Notes under the pieces: generated by a model
Seen by the model: only the letters and a program-made list of their open reading frames with translations
The model's database searches: none
Told to the model about the DNA's origin: nothing
Assembly (NCBI RefSeq): GCF_030954495.1
Contig: NZ_JAVHUW010000034.1
Span: 57,485-121,484 of the forward strand
Direction: 5' to 3'
Length of the DNA stretch: 64,000 nt
DNA from: Candidatus Desulfosporosinus nitrosoreducens
Lineage (GTDB): Bacteria > Bacillota > Desulfitobacteriia > Desulfitobacteriales > Desulfitobacteriaceae
Shown: positions 47,167-57,994 of the stretch, piece after piece
How positions within the stretch are numbered: the first letter of the stretch is position 1
How the letters are laid out: every line of letters begins with the position of its first letter
Translations under genes and position numbers: made by a program

Positions 47167-48786
47167 ATGCTGCAATACCAGGTTGTGATTGTTGGGGGCG
47201 GGGCAACAGGTGTTGGTATTTTGCGGGATTTAAGTATGCGGGGGATTACGGCGCTGCTTTTGGAACAAGGTGATCTGGCCCACGGAACAAGTTCCCGTTT
47301 TCACGGTTTATTGCACAGTGGTGCGCGCTATGCAGTTAAAGACCCTGTGTCGGCGGCTGAATGTATTGAAGAAAACCTTATTTTAAAACGGATTGCCGCG
47401 AGTTGCATTTCCGACACGGGCGGGTGGTTTGTCCAAATGTCCGGGGATGACCCGGCTTATGTTAAACAATGGCTTGCAGGCTGTGCTAAGGCGAAGATTC
47501 CTATCTGTGAAATATCTCCTGAAGAGGCGTTTGAGAAAGAGCCTTTAATCGGCAACAATGTTGTGCGCGTTTTTGAAGTGCCTGATGCCACTGTGGACGG
47601 GTTCAAGCTGGTTTGGGCCAATGCGAAATCCGCTAAGCATTATGGCGGGGAATTTAAAACCTATCATCGGGTGGAACAGCTTCTTAAAGAAGATCAGCGG
47701 ATTTTCGGTGTGAAGGCTAAAAATCTTTTAAATGGGGAAGAGCTGCTCGTTCATTGTGAGGTCGTCGTCAATGCCGCCGGCGCTTGGGCTTCGCAAATTG
47801 CCGACTCTGTCGGAGTACCGTTGGAGGTGATCTGTGACAAAGGAACACTGCTGGCTTTCAATCAAAGGTTATTTCAACGGGTGGTTAACCGGCTGCACCC
47901 TCCCAGTGACGGAGATATTTTTGTGCCTCATGAAACGATCACGATTTTAGGGACCACTTCGGAAATTGTGGATTCGCCTCAAGAAACGATTCCCCAAGAA
48001 AGTGAAGTCAAACGGTTGCTGGCCTTAGGCAAGGACGTGCTGCCGACTCTTATGGAACACCGGGTCATTCGGGCTTTTGCGGGAGTAAGACCTCTTCATA
48101 GAGAGGATAGCGAAGCCCCGGGTGCGGCTGAAGAGGGACGGGAAGTCAGCCGAACCTTTGCTTTAATTGACCATGGGATTCAAGATGGCATCAAGGGGCT
48201 TGTAAGTATCGTCGGCGGGAAATTCACAACCTATCGCTTAATGGCTGAAAAAGTGACGGATTGGATTGCTCAACACTTGGGCAATACGGTTCCCTGCCGC
48301 ACTTCGGAGGAAAAGCTGCTCCCGGAGGTTTCGGAGACCGTACGGTGTGAAGCGCGGCGGCTTTTGCCCCATGCGGCGGCTGAAAAAATGCTGGCAAGGC
48401 TTGGAGAAGATGCGGAAGAGGTTTTGGCTGAGATTTTGCATAATCCCGGGAAAGCCCAAATGCTTTGTGAATGCGAAATGGTCTGTATCGCCGAAGTGGA
48501 GAAAATTGCAGCCGATGAAAATGCTCATCATTTAGCGGATATCCGCCGCAAAACGCGTTTAGGCATGGGGACCTGCCAAGGGGCCTTTTGTACCTATCGC
48601 GCCTTGCCTCTACTGTGGCAGGAAAAAGGCAAATACGACTCTTTGCGGGACGAATTGAAGCGTTTTATTAATCAGAGATGGAAGGGAATCCGCCCGGTGC
48701 TCTGGGGTCAGCAATTGCGTGAAACTGAGCTGACGCGGGCTATTTATGCCAGTATCCTCCAAGTGGACACAACTAAGGATAATTGA
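47167..48786 (+). CDS. glpA: Anaerobic glycerol-3-phosphate dehydrogenase subunit A
   Basis: 539 residues, the usual GlpA length. The FAD site is VVIVGGGATGVGILRDLS (about 6-23), followed by GTSSRFHGLLHSGARYAVKD. The C-terminal BFD-like [2Fe-2S] domain has CECEMVC (about 435) and GMGTCQGAFCTYR (about 470). It oxidises glycerol-3-phosphate to dihydroxyacetone phosphate and passes electrons to GlpB/GlpC and menaquinone. The ATG follows TTAGGAGGG. glpA-glpB-glpC are contiguous, spaced by 13 and 16 bp, and are probably under GlpP control through the leader upstream. Confidence 0.97.
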   Translation: MLQYQVVIVGGGATGVGILRDLSMRGITALLLEQGDLAHGTSSRFHGLLHSGARYAVKDPVSAAECIEENLILKRIAASCISDTGGWFVQMSGDDPAYVKQWLAGCAKAKIPICEISPEEAFEKEPLIGNNVVRVFEVPDATVDGFKLVWANAKSAKHYGGEFKTYHRVEQLLKEDQRIFGVKAKNLLNGEELLVHCEVVVNAAGAWASQIADSVGVPLEVICDKGTLLAFNQRLFQRVVNRLHPPSDGDIFVPHETITILGTTSEIVDSPQETIPQESEVKRLLALGKDVLPTLMEHRVIRAFAGVRPLHREDSEAPGAAEEGREVSRTFALIDHGIQDGIKGLVSIVGGKFTTYRLMAEKVTDWIAQHLGNTVPCRTSEEKLLPEVSETVRCEARRLLPHAAAEKMLARLGEDAEEVLAEILHNPGKAQMLCECEMVCIAEVEKIAADENAHHLADIRRKTRLGMGTCQGAFCTYRALPLLWQEKGKYDSLRDELKRFINQRWKGIRPVLWGQQLRETELTRAIYASILQVDTTKDN

Positions 48787-48799
48787 GGAGGGGGTTTCC

Positions 48800-50020
48800 G
48801 TGTGGGATGGAATTATCGTGGGAGGAGGCCTTGCAGGGCTCTTAACAGGGATTCGGGCTTCAGAAAGAGGTAAGCGGGTTCTGATCATCTCCGAAGGAGT
48901 AGGGAGTTTAAGTTATAGTTCGGGTGTTTTAGATTTTGGCGAGGTTGAGCGTTTAGTAAAGCAGGAAAAACATCCTTATGCCTTGCTCGGGGAGTCAAGA
49001 ATTCGAGCCGGTGCGCAGTACTTTCAAAACCTTTTTCCGGAGTATATAGGGAAATGGGGGAAAAGCCAAGATGTCCTGACTCCTTTGGGCTCACCGAGAA
49101 AAGCAGGGTTGGTTCCGAGAAGGTTTGCCGCCGATGTTTTGAGAGACGCCCGGCAGATCATATTAGTGGCTCCCGAGGGACTGAAGGATTTCTATCCGGA
49201 AGTGAGCAAGGGGATCTTGGAGAGAGATTATCCCTTAAGCAACGTTGTCCTGTATCCAATTCGGCCGGCACGGTTTGAACCTTGGTATCAAGGCGGGAAA
49301 GCGGTGACAGGTGTGGACTATGTCCGGTTCTGGAGAACGGAGTCTGGGACTGCCGAATTAAGCAGCCTGGCTAAAGGCCTTGTTGCTCAAGTTTCGAATG
49401 CCGGCACCCAAGGCAGCCAGCTTTCCGGGACAGTTGTAGTTTTCCCGGGGTTAGTCTCCGAATTTTCCAGTTCCTTAGAACAGGTTGTGGCTGAAATTTC
49501 TTTGCCGCTAGTGGAGATGACAGCTTTTCCACCTTCAGCAAGCGGCGGAATTCTTTATGAGGTTTTAAAACAAAAGTTTAAGGCTTTAGGCGGAGAGCTG
49601 CTTGTCGGGGCGGGGGTTAAAGCCATTGAGGCTGAGGGGAAGCTGTGTCGCAAGGTGATTGTCTCGAGCAAAGGCAGAGACTCCTGTTTTTCCGCGCAAT
49701 CCTTTGTCTTGGCGACGGGCGGGATTTTTGGAGGAGGGATTAAAGTAACTCCATCTATTCAGCAAGAAACTGTTTTAGGCTTGCCGCTATTTGTTCCGTC
49801 GCATTGGACGCGGCCGGAATTTTTGGGTGAACAGCCCTATGCTCAAATGGGAGTCGAGGTTGATTGCTCTCTCCGCCCGCTTAATCCGCAAAGTCAAGAG
49901 GTAATCTTTGAAAATGTGCGTATCGTTGGGCGAATGCTTGCCCACTACGATCCTTGGATTGAACAATGTGGCGGGGGAGTCTCACTGGCCTCCGGATGGT
50001 TCGCCGGAGATTCGATATAG
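48800..50020 (+). CDS. glpB: Anaerobic glycerol-3-phosphate dehydrogenase subunit B
   Basis: 406 residues. It starts with WDGIIVGGGLAGLLTGIRASERGKR (FAD/NAD-binding, split here as WDGIIVGGGLAGLL and TGIRASERGKR), and ends with a second glycine-rich part near LATGGIFGGGI (about 325). GlpB is the flavoprotein that pairs with GlpA. The GTG at 48800 follows GAGGAGGGGG; the longer in-frame start at 48746 lies inside glpA and is rejected. Sequence conservation in GlpB is low, and the identification leans partly on position between glpA and glpC. Confidence 0.92.
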   Translation: MWDGIIVGGGLAGLLTGIRASERGKRVLIISEGVGSLSYSSGVLDFGEVERLVKQEKHPYALLGESRIRAGAQYFQNLFPEYIGKWGKSQDVLTPLGSPRKAGLVPRRFAADVLRDARQIILVAPEGLKDFYPEVSKGILERDYPLSNVVLYPIRPARFEPWYQGGKAVTGVDYVRFWRTESGTAELSSLAKGLVAQVSNAGTQGSQLSGTVVVFPGLVSEFSSSLEQVVAEISLPLVEMTAFPPSASGGILYEVLKQKFKALGGELLVGAGVKAIEAEGKLCRKVIVSSKGRDSCFSAQSFVLATGGIFGGGIKVTPSIQQETVLGLPLFVPSHWTRPEFLGEQPYAQMGVEVDCSLRPLNPQSQEVIFENVRIVGRMLAHYDPWIEQCGGGVSLASGWFAGDSI

Positions 50021-50036
50021 AAAGGATGCGGTTCAG

Positions 50037-51308
50037 ATGGGGTTAGAACAGGATAAAGCCGCGAACTTAGACGCTTGTATTAAATGCAGCGCCTGCACTT
50101 CCCAGTGCCCGGTTGCAGCGGTGTACCCCTTTTTCCCTGGACCTAAAAGTGTTGGGCCTGATGCTGAACGTTTGCGGCTTGAAGGATTCGAAACGGATGT
50201 GAGATTCCTGAGTTATTGCTCTAATTGTAAAACCTGCGAAGTCACCTGTCCGTCCGGGGTGAAGATCACAGATATGATCATGCGGGCGCGGGAGAAGGCT
50301 CAAGAAACCGGGCATGGCCAGGGGAAAAGTCTTCGCTATCGAGTTCGTGACCTCATACTGGGACGCGCGGAATACTTAGGGAAGTTGGGGACCTTCTTGC
50401 CGGTTCTGACAAATCTGGTTTTAAGGATTTCTTTTGTGCGCAGCTTAATGGAGCGAATGTTGGGAATCGGAAAGCAGGCTCCGCTTCCAGCCTATAGGAC
50501 TAAATTAAAAAGTCCGTCAAACAGGTCTTTAAAAACCGGTGGCTCGGGTCGGCACGGAACTCCCCGGAAACAGGTGGTTTATTTTCCAGGCTGTTTTATC
50601 AGATACAACGACAGTTTAACAGGTCGGGCCGTGATCAAAGTGCTTGAACACAATGGCTATGATGTCATCGTTCCTGATTTTCACTGTTGTGGTGTTCCCC
50701 TTCAGGCAAACGGTCATTTTCATGAGGAAAGGGATAATATACGAAAAAACCTGGGGTTGATGCATTCCTACCTGCAAGAAAATATACCTGTAGTCGCCTC
50801 GTGCACGAGCTGCGGGTTAGCCTTGAAAGAGGAGTATCCCAAGTCGGGATATCCAGGTGCGGAACGTGTTGGGCACCAGACCTACGATTTATTCGAGTTT
50901 CTCTGGAAGTTGCATGAAGATGGTGAGCTGGCGGAAAATTTCCGGGAGGTTCCTTTGTCTTTAGGGTATCATGCGCCTTGCCATCTAAAGGCTCAAGGAA
51001 TTGGAACTCCAGCTGTGCGTTTACTGCGCTTAGTCCCGGGAGTCCGGGTCAGTGACTTGGATGCAGGCTGTTGTGGCCTGTCAGGCAGCTTTGGTTTTAA
51101 AGAGGAACGCTATGACTTAGCCATGCAAATTGGGAATTATCTGTTTTCCCGAGTTCGTCAAGGTGTGACGAGAGGAGAGTTTGAGGTCATGACAACAGAA
51201 TGCGGTGGATGCCAAGTACAGATTCAGCATGGCTCAGGTGTCAAAACAGAACACCCGATTTGGACGATTGTGGAGGCCTATGGCTTAGACTTAAAGCATA
51301 AACATTAA
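50037..51308 (+). CDS. glpC: Anaerobic glycerol-3-phosphate dehydrogenase subunit C
   Basis: 423 residues. Two 4Fe-4S motifs, CIKCSACTSQCPV (about 15-27) and CSNCKTCEVTCPS (about 61-73), are followed by two cysteine-rich CCG domains: FPGCFIRYND...DFHCCGVPLQANG (about 182-225) and YHAPCHLKAQG...DAGCCGLSGSFG (about 310-350). GlpC anchors the GlpAB dimer at the membrane and hands electrons to the quinone pool. The ATG at 50037 is used; an extension to 49908 lies in glpB and is rejected. It completes the operon. Confidence 0.96.
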   Translation: MGLEQDKAANLDACIKCSACTSQCPVAAVYPFFPGPKSVGPDAERLRLEGFETDVRFLSYCSNCKTCEVTCPSGVKITDMIMRAREKAQETGHGQGKSLRYRVRDLILGRAEYLGKLGTFLPVLTNLVLRISFVRSLMERMLGIGKQAPLPAYRTKLKSPSNRSLKTGGSGRHGTPRKQVVYFPGCFIRYNDSLTGRAVIKVLEHNGYDVIVPDFHCCGVPLQANGHFHEERDNIRKNLGLMHSYLQENIPVVASCTSCGLALKEEYPKSGYPGAERVGHQTYDLFEFLWKLHEDGELAENFREVPLSLGYHAPCHLKAQGIGTPAVRLLRLVPGVRVSDLDAGCCGLSGSFGFKEERYDLAMQIGNYLFSRVRQGVTRGEFEVMTTECGGCQVQIQHGSGVKTEHPIWTIVEAYGLDLKHKH

Positions 51309-51444
51309 GTAATCTTTTAGCACATAATTTTGTGCCGAGGAATAGGATGATTAGGAATAGCTCAAGAGGGATGATCAGGCTAGAGCGTTTTTGAGGGAGG
51401 ACTGTGCGGCTGTTCGAAGGATTGTTTGAAAAGAGGTATGCTGT

Positions 51445-52095
51445 ATGGGCGTGTTTCGTACATCAGGGTATGATCGAGTTTTGCTAAATTTACGTGCGAT
51501 GGTTGTTGAGCTGGCCGAAGCTTTGCAGGACCATTTAGGTGCAGCCATCGAAGCGCTGAAAAAAGGTGACATGATTCAGGACTGGGAAGAGCGGGATGAC
51601 GTTATCGATCAAATGAGGGACTGCATCGTAAAACGCAGTTATGACATCATGAGCTTGCAGCAATTGCGCAGTCAGGATTTGCGTTGGATTTTAGGTTTTC
51701 AGCGTATGGCACAAGAGCTTGAACGGGTCGCAGACTATGCCTGCGACCTTGCTGAATTAAGTGAGCTTAAACCGGAAGGAAACTGGTCGACGGATATTTT
51801 AAAGATGGCAGAGCAATTGACGGATATGACCAATTACACGGTCTCTATTTTAAAAGGGGAAACGGAAATCCTTCGGGATTTGGCCGATCAGGATGATGTC
51901 CTGGATTTAGCTTACGCTAATTTTAATGCTGCTTTAATTGAAGGAAGCCCCCAAAAATACGACGATAGGCAGTTAGGGTTAAGCTTGGTGCTTGCCCGAA
52001 CCCTTGAACGTATGGGAGACCATATTGTCAATGTTGCCGAAACACTCCTCTATGTTCAAACAGGAGTTCGCAGGCTCACGGAGAGAACCAGCTAG
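51445..52095 (+). CDS. phoU: PhoU-family phosphate regulator
   Basis: 216 residues, the full length of PhoU (two three-helix bundles). Metal-binding-type helices include IQDWEERDDVIDQMRDCI (about 50-67) and RMAQELERVADYACDLAEL (about 90-108), then the mirrored ARTLERMGDHIVNVAETLL (about 180-198). PhoU usually restrains the PstSCAB-PhoR system, but no pst genes are near. Together with the Na/Pi cotransporter at the other end of this block it brackets the glycerol-phosphate genes. The ATG follows AAGAGG. Confidence 0.93.
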   Translation: MGVFRTSGYDRVLLNLRAMVVELAEALQDHLGAAIEALKKGDMIQDWEERDDVIDQMRDCIVKRSYDIMSLQQLRSQDLRWILGFQRMAQELERVADYACDLAELSELKPEGNWSTDILKMAEQLTDMTNYTVSILKGETEILRDLADQDDVLDLAYANFNAALIEGSPQKYDDRQLGLSLVLARTLERMGDHIVNVAETLLYVQTGVRRLTERTS

Positions 52096-52305
52096 CAGAT
52101 GCCTTTGCCGGCTAAGTTTCTTTAAAGGAATCCTTGTCAAAGGGGCAGGAAACTGTCTTTCGATGGAGAATAAATTAGACTTAGGTTGATAAACCTTCGG
52201 CGGCAGAGTAAGAATGTTCTTTCTTGGTATACTATGGATAATTGAAAGATAAGACCTTTATGTGGATGTTGAACCCTTTGAAGCAAAGAGAAAGGGGATA
52301 TTACT

Positions 52306-53490
52306 GTGAACAAAAAGAGTGTTAAAGACATAGCTGTACAAGGCAAACGAGTGTTAGTTCGGGCAGATTTTAACGTGCCCCTGGATGAGCAAAATCAGAT
52401 TACGGATGATACGCGCATACGAGCTTCCCTCCCGACGATTGAATACCTTATTAAAGAAGGAGCGCGTGTTATTCTTGCTTCCCACTTAGGGCGCCCTAAA
52501 GGGCAAGTAAATCCGAAATATTCGCTAGCGCCTGTTGCTCAGCGCTTGAGTGAAAAATTGGGGCAAAATGTGCCTTTGGCCCAGGACTGCATTGGTGATG
52601 TGGCTAAAGAGGCCGTCATGAAGCTGCAAGATGGTCAGGTTCTTCTGCTGGAAAATGTTCGTTTCCATAAGGAAGAAGAAAAAAACGATCCCGAGTTTGC
52701 CCGGGAGATGGCCTCCTTGGCCGAGTTCTTTGTTAACGACGCTTTTGGGACGGCCCACCGTGCTCACGCTTCTACAGAAGGAGTTACTCATTACCTACCG
52801 GCTGTGGCGGGTTTATTAATGCAAAAAGAAGTGGAGTTCATGGGTAATGCCTTAGAAAGGCCGGAGCATCCTTTTGTGGCGATTATCGGCGGAGCTAAAG
52901 TAAGTGATAAAATCGGGGTCATTGAGAATCTTTTGGAAAAGGTTGATGCCTTGATTATTGGCGGGGGAATGGCTAACACGTTTCTCAAAGCTCAAGGGTT
53001 TCAGGTTGGAAAGTCTTTGTTGGAAGAGGATAAGGTTGACTTAGCAAAACAATTGCTGGAAAAGGCCCAACAAAAAGGGGTCAAATTAGAATTGCCGCTT
53101 GATCTCGTTGTGGCAAAGGCTTTTGCCGCGGATGCTCCTCATCGCACCACAGCTTTGTCAGGCATTGAGGACGATGAAATGGCTTTAGATATTGGTCCGG
53201 CAAGTGCCGAGCGGTTCGGAAGCCTTATTTCAACCGCCCTTACCGTAATCTGGAACGGTCCCATGGGAGTTTTTGAAATGGATGCCTTTGCCAAAGGGAC
53301 TGAGCGGGTGGCCCAGGCAGTCGCCGCTTGTAAAGGGACCACGATCGTTGGCGGCGGTGATTCGGTGGCCGCGGTAGAAAAGATGGGAGTGGCGGAACGC
53401 CTGACTCATATCTCAACCGGCGGAGGTGCATCGCTGGAATTCCTGGAAGGAAAGGTACTTCCCGGAGTTGCGGCCTTGCTTGACGCCTGA
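52306..53490 (+). CDS. pgk: Phosphoglycerate kinase
   Basis: 394 residues. N-terminal signature [13 protein letters not shown] (about 19-31), GRPKGQ and [12 protein letters not shown] (about 112-123). C-terminal nucleotide domain: GGAKVSDKI (about 199), [15 protein letters not shown], and the glycine-rich [13 protein letters not shown] (about 347). It transfers phosphate between 1,3-bisphosphoglycerate and ADP in glycolysis. The start is GTG after GAAAGGGGATATTACT. It begins the pgk-tpiA-gpmI-eno set. The usual cggR and gapA partners are missing immediately upstream. Confidence 0.98.
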   Translation: MNKKSVKDIAVQGKRVLVRADFNVPLDEQNQITDDTRIRASLPTIEYLIKEGARVILASHLGRPKGQVNPKYSLAPVAQRLSEKLGQNVPLAQDCIGDVAKEAVMKLQDGQVLLLENVRFHKEEEKNDPEFAREMASLAEFFVNDAFGTAHRAHASTEGVTHYLPAVAGLLMQKEVEFMGNALERPEHPFVAIIGGAKVSDKIGVIENLLEKVDALIIGGGMANTFLKAQGFQVGKSLLEEDKVDLAKQLLEKAQQKGVKLELPLDLVVAKAFAADAPHRTTALSGIEDDEMALDIGPASAERFGSLISTALTVIWNGPMGVFEMDAFAKGTERVAQAVAACKGTTIVGGGDSVAAVEKMGVAERLTHISTGGGASLEFLEGKVLPGVAALLDA

Positions 53491-53638
53491 GACATACGGC
53501 TAAAGCTTGAACCTAAGTTAAGGTGAAAACTAAAGTCATCCATAAGTAAATATTAAGTTTAGAGGTTAGAGTTTTGAATTGTCGTATTTCACGCATCAAA
53601 TATCACACCTCGTTATAATGAAGTGGAGGAATCATACT

Positions 53639-54430
53639 GTGGTAAAGCGCAGGCCTGTGATTGCGGGCAACTGGAAAATGTTTAAAACTGTTAAAGAAGC
53701 TGAAGATTACGCAGTCAAGTTCCTGGAGGAAGTTAAAGGTGTCACCGATCTCGACATTGTTCTTTGTGCTCCGTTTACAGCTCTTTACTCCCTCAAAAAT
53801 GAACTGGAAGAAAGTGTTGTTCATTTAGGCGCCCAAAATATGTCCTGGGCCGATCAAGGTGCCTATACGGGTGAGATATCGGCGCAGATGCTTTTAGAGG
53901 CCTCTTGTACATATGTTATTCTTGGACACTCTGAGCGAAGAGAAATGTTCGGAGAGACGGATGAGACTATTGCCAAGAAAGTCCGCAAGGCTTTGGAGGC
54001 AGGCTTGACTCCTATTTTCTGTGTCGGTGAAGACCTAAGTATCCGCGAGGAAGGAAAGGCTGTTGAACGGGTCCAAGGTCAGGTGTCACGAGCCTTAGCC
54101 GGCATGTCAACGGAAGATCTCGGCCGAATTGTTGTTGCTTATGAACCTATTTGGGCGATTGGCACTGGAAAAACCGCTTCAAGCCAGGATGCTCAGGAGA
54201 TGTGTGCGGCTATACGCGCTACCCTGGCCGATTTTATGGGAATGGCTTCCGAAACTGTGCCGATTCTCTATGGCGGGAGTGTTAAGGCCGACAATATTGC
54301 CGAATTATTGACAGAACTGGATGTCGATGGGGCCCTTGTTGGGGGAGCAAGCCTTGATCCCCAAGGTTTTGCTAAGCTTATACATAACGCCGCTCCTTTG
54401 GCTGCGCGCGTAGAAGGGATATCATTATGA
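53639..54430 (+). CDS. tpiA: Triosephosphate isomerase
   Basis: 263 residues. The start is GTG at 53639, 8 bases after GGAGGA. Active-site residues are Asn and Lys in IAGNWKMFKT (about 8-17), His in ILGHSERREMFGE (about 103-115) and Glu in VAYEPIWAIGTGKTAS (about 173-188); the phosphate loop is in ILYGGSVKADN. It interconverts dihydroxyacetone phosphate (also the product of GlpABC upstream) and glyceraldehyde-3-phosphate. It overlaps gpmI by 4 bp. Confidence 0.98.
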   Translation: MVKRRPVIAGNWKMFKTVKEAEDYAVKFLEEVKGVTDLDIVLCAPFTALYSLKNELEESVVHLGAQNMSWADQGAYTGEISAQMLLEASCTYVILGHSERREMFGETDETIAKKVRKALEAGLTPIFCVGEDLSIREEGKAVERVQGQVSRALAGMSTEDLGRIVVAYEPIWAIGTGKTASSQDAQEMCAAIRATLADFMGMASETVPILYGGSVKADNIAELLTELDVDGALVGGASLDPQGFAKLIHNAAPLAARVEGISL

Positions 54431-55971
54431 GTGCTGACAGACCACTGCTGCTTATGATTCTTGACGGATGGGGATATCGTTCGGTAAAGGAGGGCAACGC
54501 CATTGCCCAAGCGAACCTGCCAAATTTCCGGCGCCTGGAAAGCGAATATCCGCATACTCTGTTGCAGGCATCAGGAGAGGCAGTAGGATTACCGGATGGA
54601 CAAATGGGAAACTCGGAAGTGGGACACTTAAACATTGGAGCCGGCAGAGTGGTTTACCAAGAGTTAACCAGAATATTTAAAGCTATTAAAGATAGAACAT
54701 TATTTAAGAATCCTGTTTTGTTAGAAGCGATGGAATCCGCGCGCCTTCACAACCAGGCCTTTCATCTGATGGGATTGCTTTCGGATGGAGGGGTCCATTC
54801 TCATATTGAGCACTTGTTTGCCCTGCTGGAGATGGCTAAAGAGCAAAATTTAGAGAATGTCTTTATTCATGTGATCCTCGATGGCCGGGATGTATTGCCG
54901 CAGAGCGCCAAACAATTTATTTCTCAGCTTGAAGAAAAGATCAAGGAACTGGGGATTGGAAAGATAGCCTCTGTGAGCGGACGTTATTACGTTATGGACC
55001 GGGATAAGCGCTGGGAACGTTTGGAAAAAGGGTATCAAGCCCTGGTTTATGGCCAGGGAAAATTTGCGCCCAGCGCCTTGGCGGCTGTGGAAAGTTCTTA
55101 TGATGTTCGTGTGACGGATGAATTTGTGCTGCCAACTGTGATCCTTGGCCAAGATGACAAGCCTGTGGGCCTTATACGAGAGGGGGACAGCGTGCTCTTC
55201 TACAACTTCCGCTCTGACCGGGCGCGGGAGATAACCCGGGCTTTTGTTGACGAGGAGTTCGCAGGGTTCGAGAGATCAAATCATCCCCGCGTTCACTATG
55301 TGTGCATGACGCAATATGATGACACCATTCCAGCGCCCGTTGCCTTTCCGCAGCAAGATTTAGAAAATACTTTAGGTGAAGTTCTTTCTCAACAAGGATT
55401 AAAGCAGTTGAGAATCGCCGAAACTGAAAAATATGCTCATGTCACTTTCTTTTTTAACGGAGGAATTGAAGAACCTAATCCGGGCGAAGAACGCATTCTG
55501 ATTCCTTCCCCTAAGGTTGCGACCTATAATCTTCAACCGGAAATGAGTGCTCCGGAAGTTACAAGGACCCTTCTTGGAGAACTCAGGAAGAAAGTTTATG
55601 ATGTGGTCATTCTAAACTTTGCCAATCCGGATATGGTGGGGCATACCGGAGTCTTTGAAGCGACGGTAAAAGCGGTGGAAGCGATAGACCAATGTTTGGG
55701 AGAGATTGAAAGTGAGCTGCATAACATGGGCGGAGTGTTGCTTGTGACAGCAGACCACGGGAATGCCGAAGAGAAGATAGACCCTGAAACACACCTCCCT
55801 TTAACTGCTCATTCCACAAACTTAGTGCCCTTTATTTTGATCAGCGACAAGTTTAAAGAGCAGACTTTGCGTGACGGCGGAGCTTTGTGCGATGTTGCCC
55901 CAACCATTTTAGAGATACTTCAGATTCCACAGCCTAAGGAAATGACAGGAAGATCGTTACTAAAGCCCTAA
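54427..55971 (+). CDS. gpmI: 2,3-bisphosphoglycerate-independent phosphoglycerate mutase
   Basis: 514 residues, the full iPGAM length. The metal and Ser site is LMILDGWGYRSVKEGNA with LPDGQMGNSEVGHLNIGAG (Ser about residue 62). Further parts are HLMGLLSDGGVHSH, GRDVLPQSAKQF and the C-terminal alkaline-phosphatase-like VTADHGNAEEKID (about 444). It interconverts 3- and 2-phosphoglycerate using Mn2+; the Mn2+ form is favoured in spore formers, where activity falls with acid pH. It starts inside the ATGA overlap with tpiA. Confidence 0.98.
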   Translation: MSADRPLLLMILDGWGYRSVKEGNAIAQANLPNFRRLESEYPHTLLQASGEAVGLPDGQMGNSEVGHLNIGAGRVVYQELTRIFKAIKDRTLFKNPVLLEAMESARLHNQAFHLMGLLSDGGVHSHIEHLFALLEMAKEQNLENVFIHVILDGRDVLPQSAKQFISQLEEKIKELGIGKIASVSGRYYVMDRDKRWERLEKGYQALVYGQGKFAPSALAAVESSYDVRVTDEFVLPTVILGQDDKPVGLIREGDSVLFYNFRSDRAREITRAFVDEEFAGFERSNHPRVHYVCMTQYDDTIPAPVAFPQQDLENTLGEVLSQQGLKQLRIAETEKYAHVTFFFNGGIEEPNPGEERILIPSPKVATYNLQPEMSAPEVTRTLLGELRKKVYDVVILNFANPDMVGHTGVFEATVKAVEAIDQCLGEIESELHNMGGVLLVTADHGNAEEKIDPETHLPLTAHSTNLVPFILISDKFKEQTLRDGGALCDVAPTILEILQIPQPKEMTGRSLLKP

Positions 55972-57279
<1,308 letters not shown>

Positions 57280-57476
57280 TCCAGGCCGTTTCAAATTAAG
57301 TTTTTATGTGTTTAGAGTGTGCCAGGCATGAATGGCAGAACGTCTTTACACCTAAGAGTAGCGAGAAGGGGCTGACTTTCCAAGTTAACAATGATGGAAA
57401 CAGCACCTTAGCGCTGGTCAGTGCGTTTTACCAGGCATGAAAATGATAATATCCCTAAACAATAAGAATGGCCTTG

Positions 57477-57505
57477 TTGAGTTTTAAAGAGGCTTGTGCT
57501 AAAAT
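57477..57505 (+). promoter_or_regulatory. Probable secG promoter
   Basis: TTGAGT, a 17-base spacer, then TAAAAT, about 55 bases before secG. The rest of the eno-secG gap (57280-57476) holds a repeated CCAGGCATGAA at about 57319 and 57431 and no clear ORF. Confidence 0.55.
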
Positions 57506-57560
57506 AATCCTATTGTATCAGGTCATTGATGCGACGGGTTTTGTATTAGGGGGTGTTTAT

Positions 57561-57785
57561 TTGAAAATTGCTATTCTTATTCTTTTGGTCATCAGCTCCC
57601 TGGGATTGATTGCTACTGTCTTGCTTCAGTCGGGAAGAAGTGCCGGATTATCCGGTGCAATATCAGGTGCCGGAGAATCTTTCTTTGGCAAAAAGAAAGG
57701 CATGGATGAACTTTTAGCGAAGTTTACGGCTGTTTTGGCAGGAGTTTTTTTGTTGAGTTCTTTAGGGTTGGCAATGCTTAAGTAG
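57561..57785 (+). CDS. secG: Preprotein translocase subunit SecG
   Basis: 74 residues. Two membrane helices (about 2-21 and 52-72) flank a conserved loop with QSGRSAGLSGAISGAGESFFG (split: QSGRSAGLSGAI and SGAGESFFG). SecG assists SecYEG translocation. The TTG at 57561 follows AGGGGGTG by 6 bases; the longer in-frame start at 57468 would place translation upstream of the promoter and is rejected. A terminator-like hairpin lies 60 bp after the stop. Confidence 0.95.
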   Translation: MKIAILILLVISSLGLIATVLLQSGRSAGLSGAISGAGESFFGKKKGMDELLAKFTAVLAGVFLLSSLGLAMLK

Positions 57786-57847
57786 GAGCAAGGACGGTTT
57801 AGGCTTTGAGCCTAAGGGCTGATACTTACTAATATTTCATACACAAG

Positions 57848-57876
57848 AGGGACACTCCATGATGGGGTGCCCCTTT
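57848..57876 (+). terminator. Terminator after secG
   Basis: An 11-bp stem AGGGACACTCC / GGGGTGCCCCT with one mismatch and a 5-base loop, followed by a short T run. Confidence 0.75.
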
Positions 57877-57994
57877 CCTGCCGTCGCTTTTGATTATTCG
57901 GAGGAAACATTAATTGAACTGAATTGCAGGGAACACACCGAGAGCGTATTTTTATATAGTGCATGTTAATTAGTTAGAGCAATGGAGGGATTGA

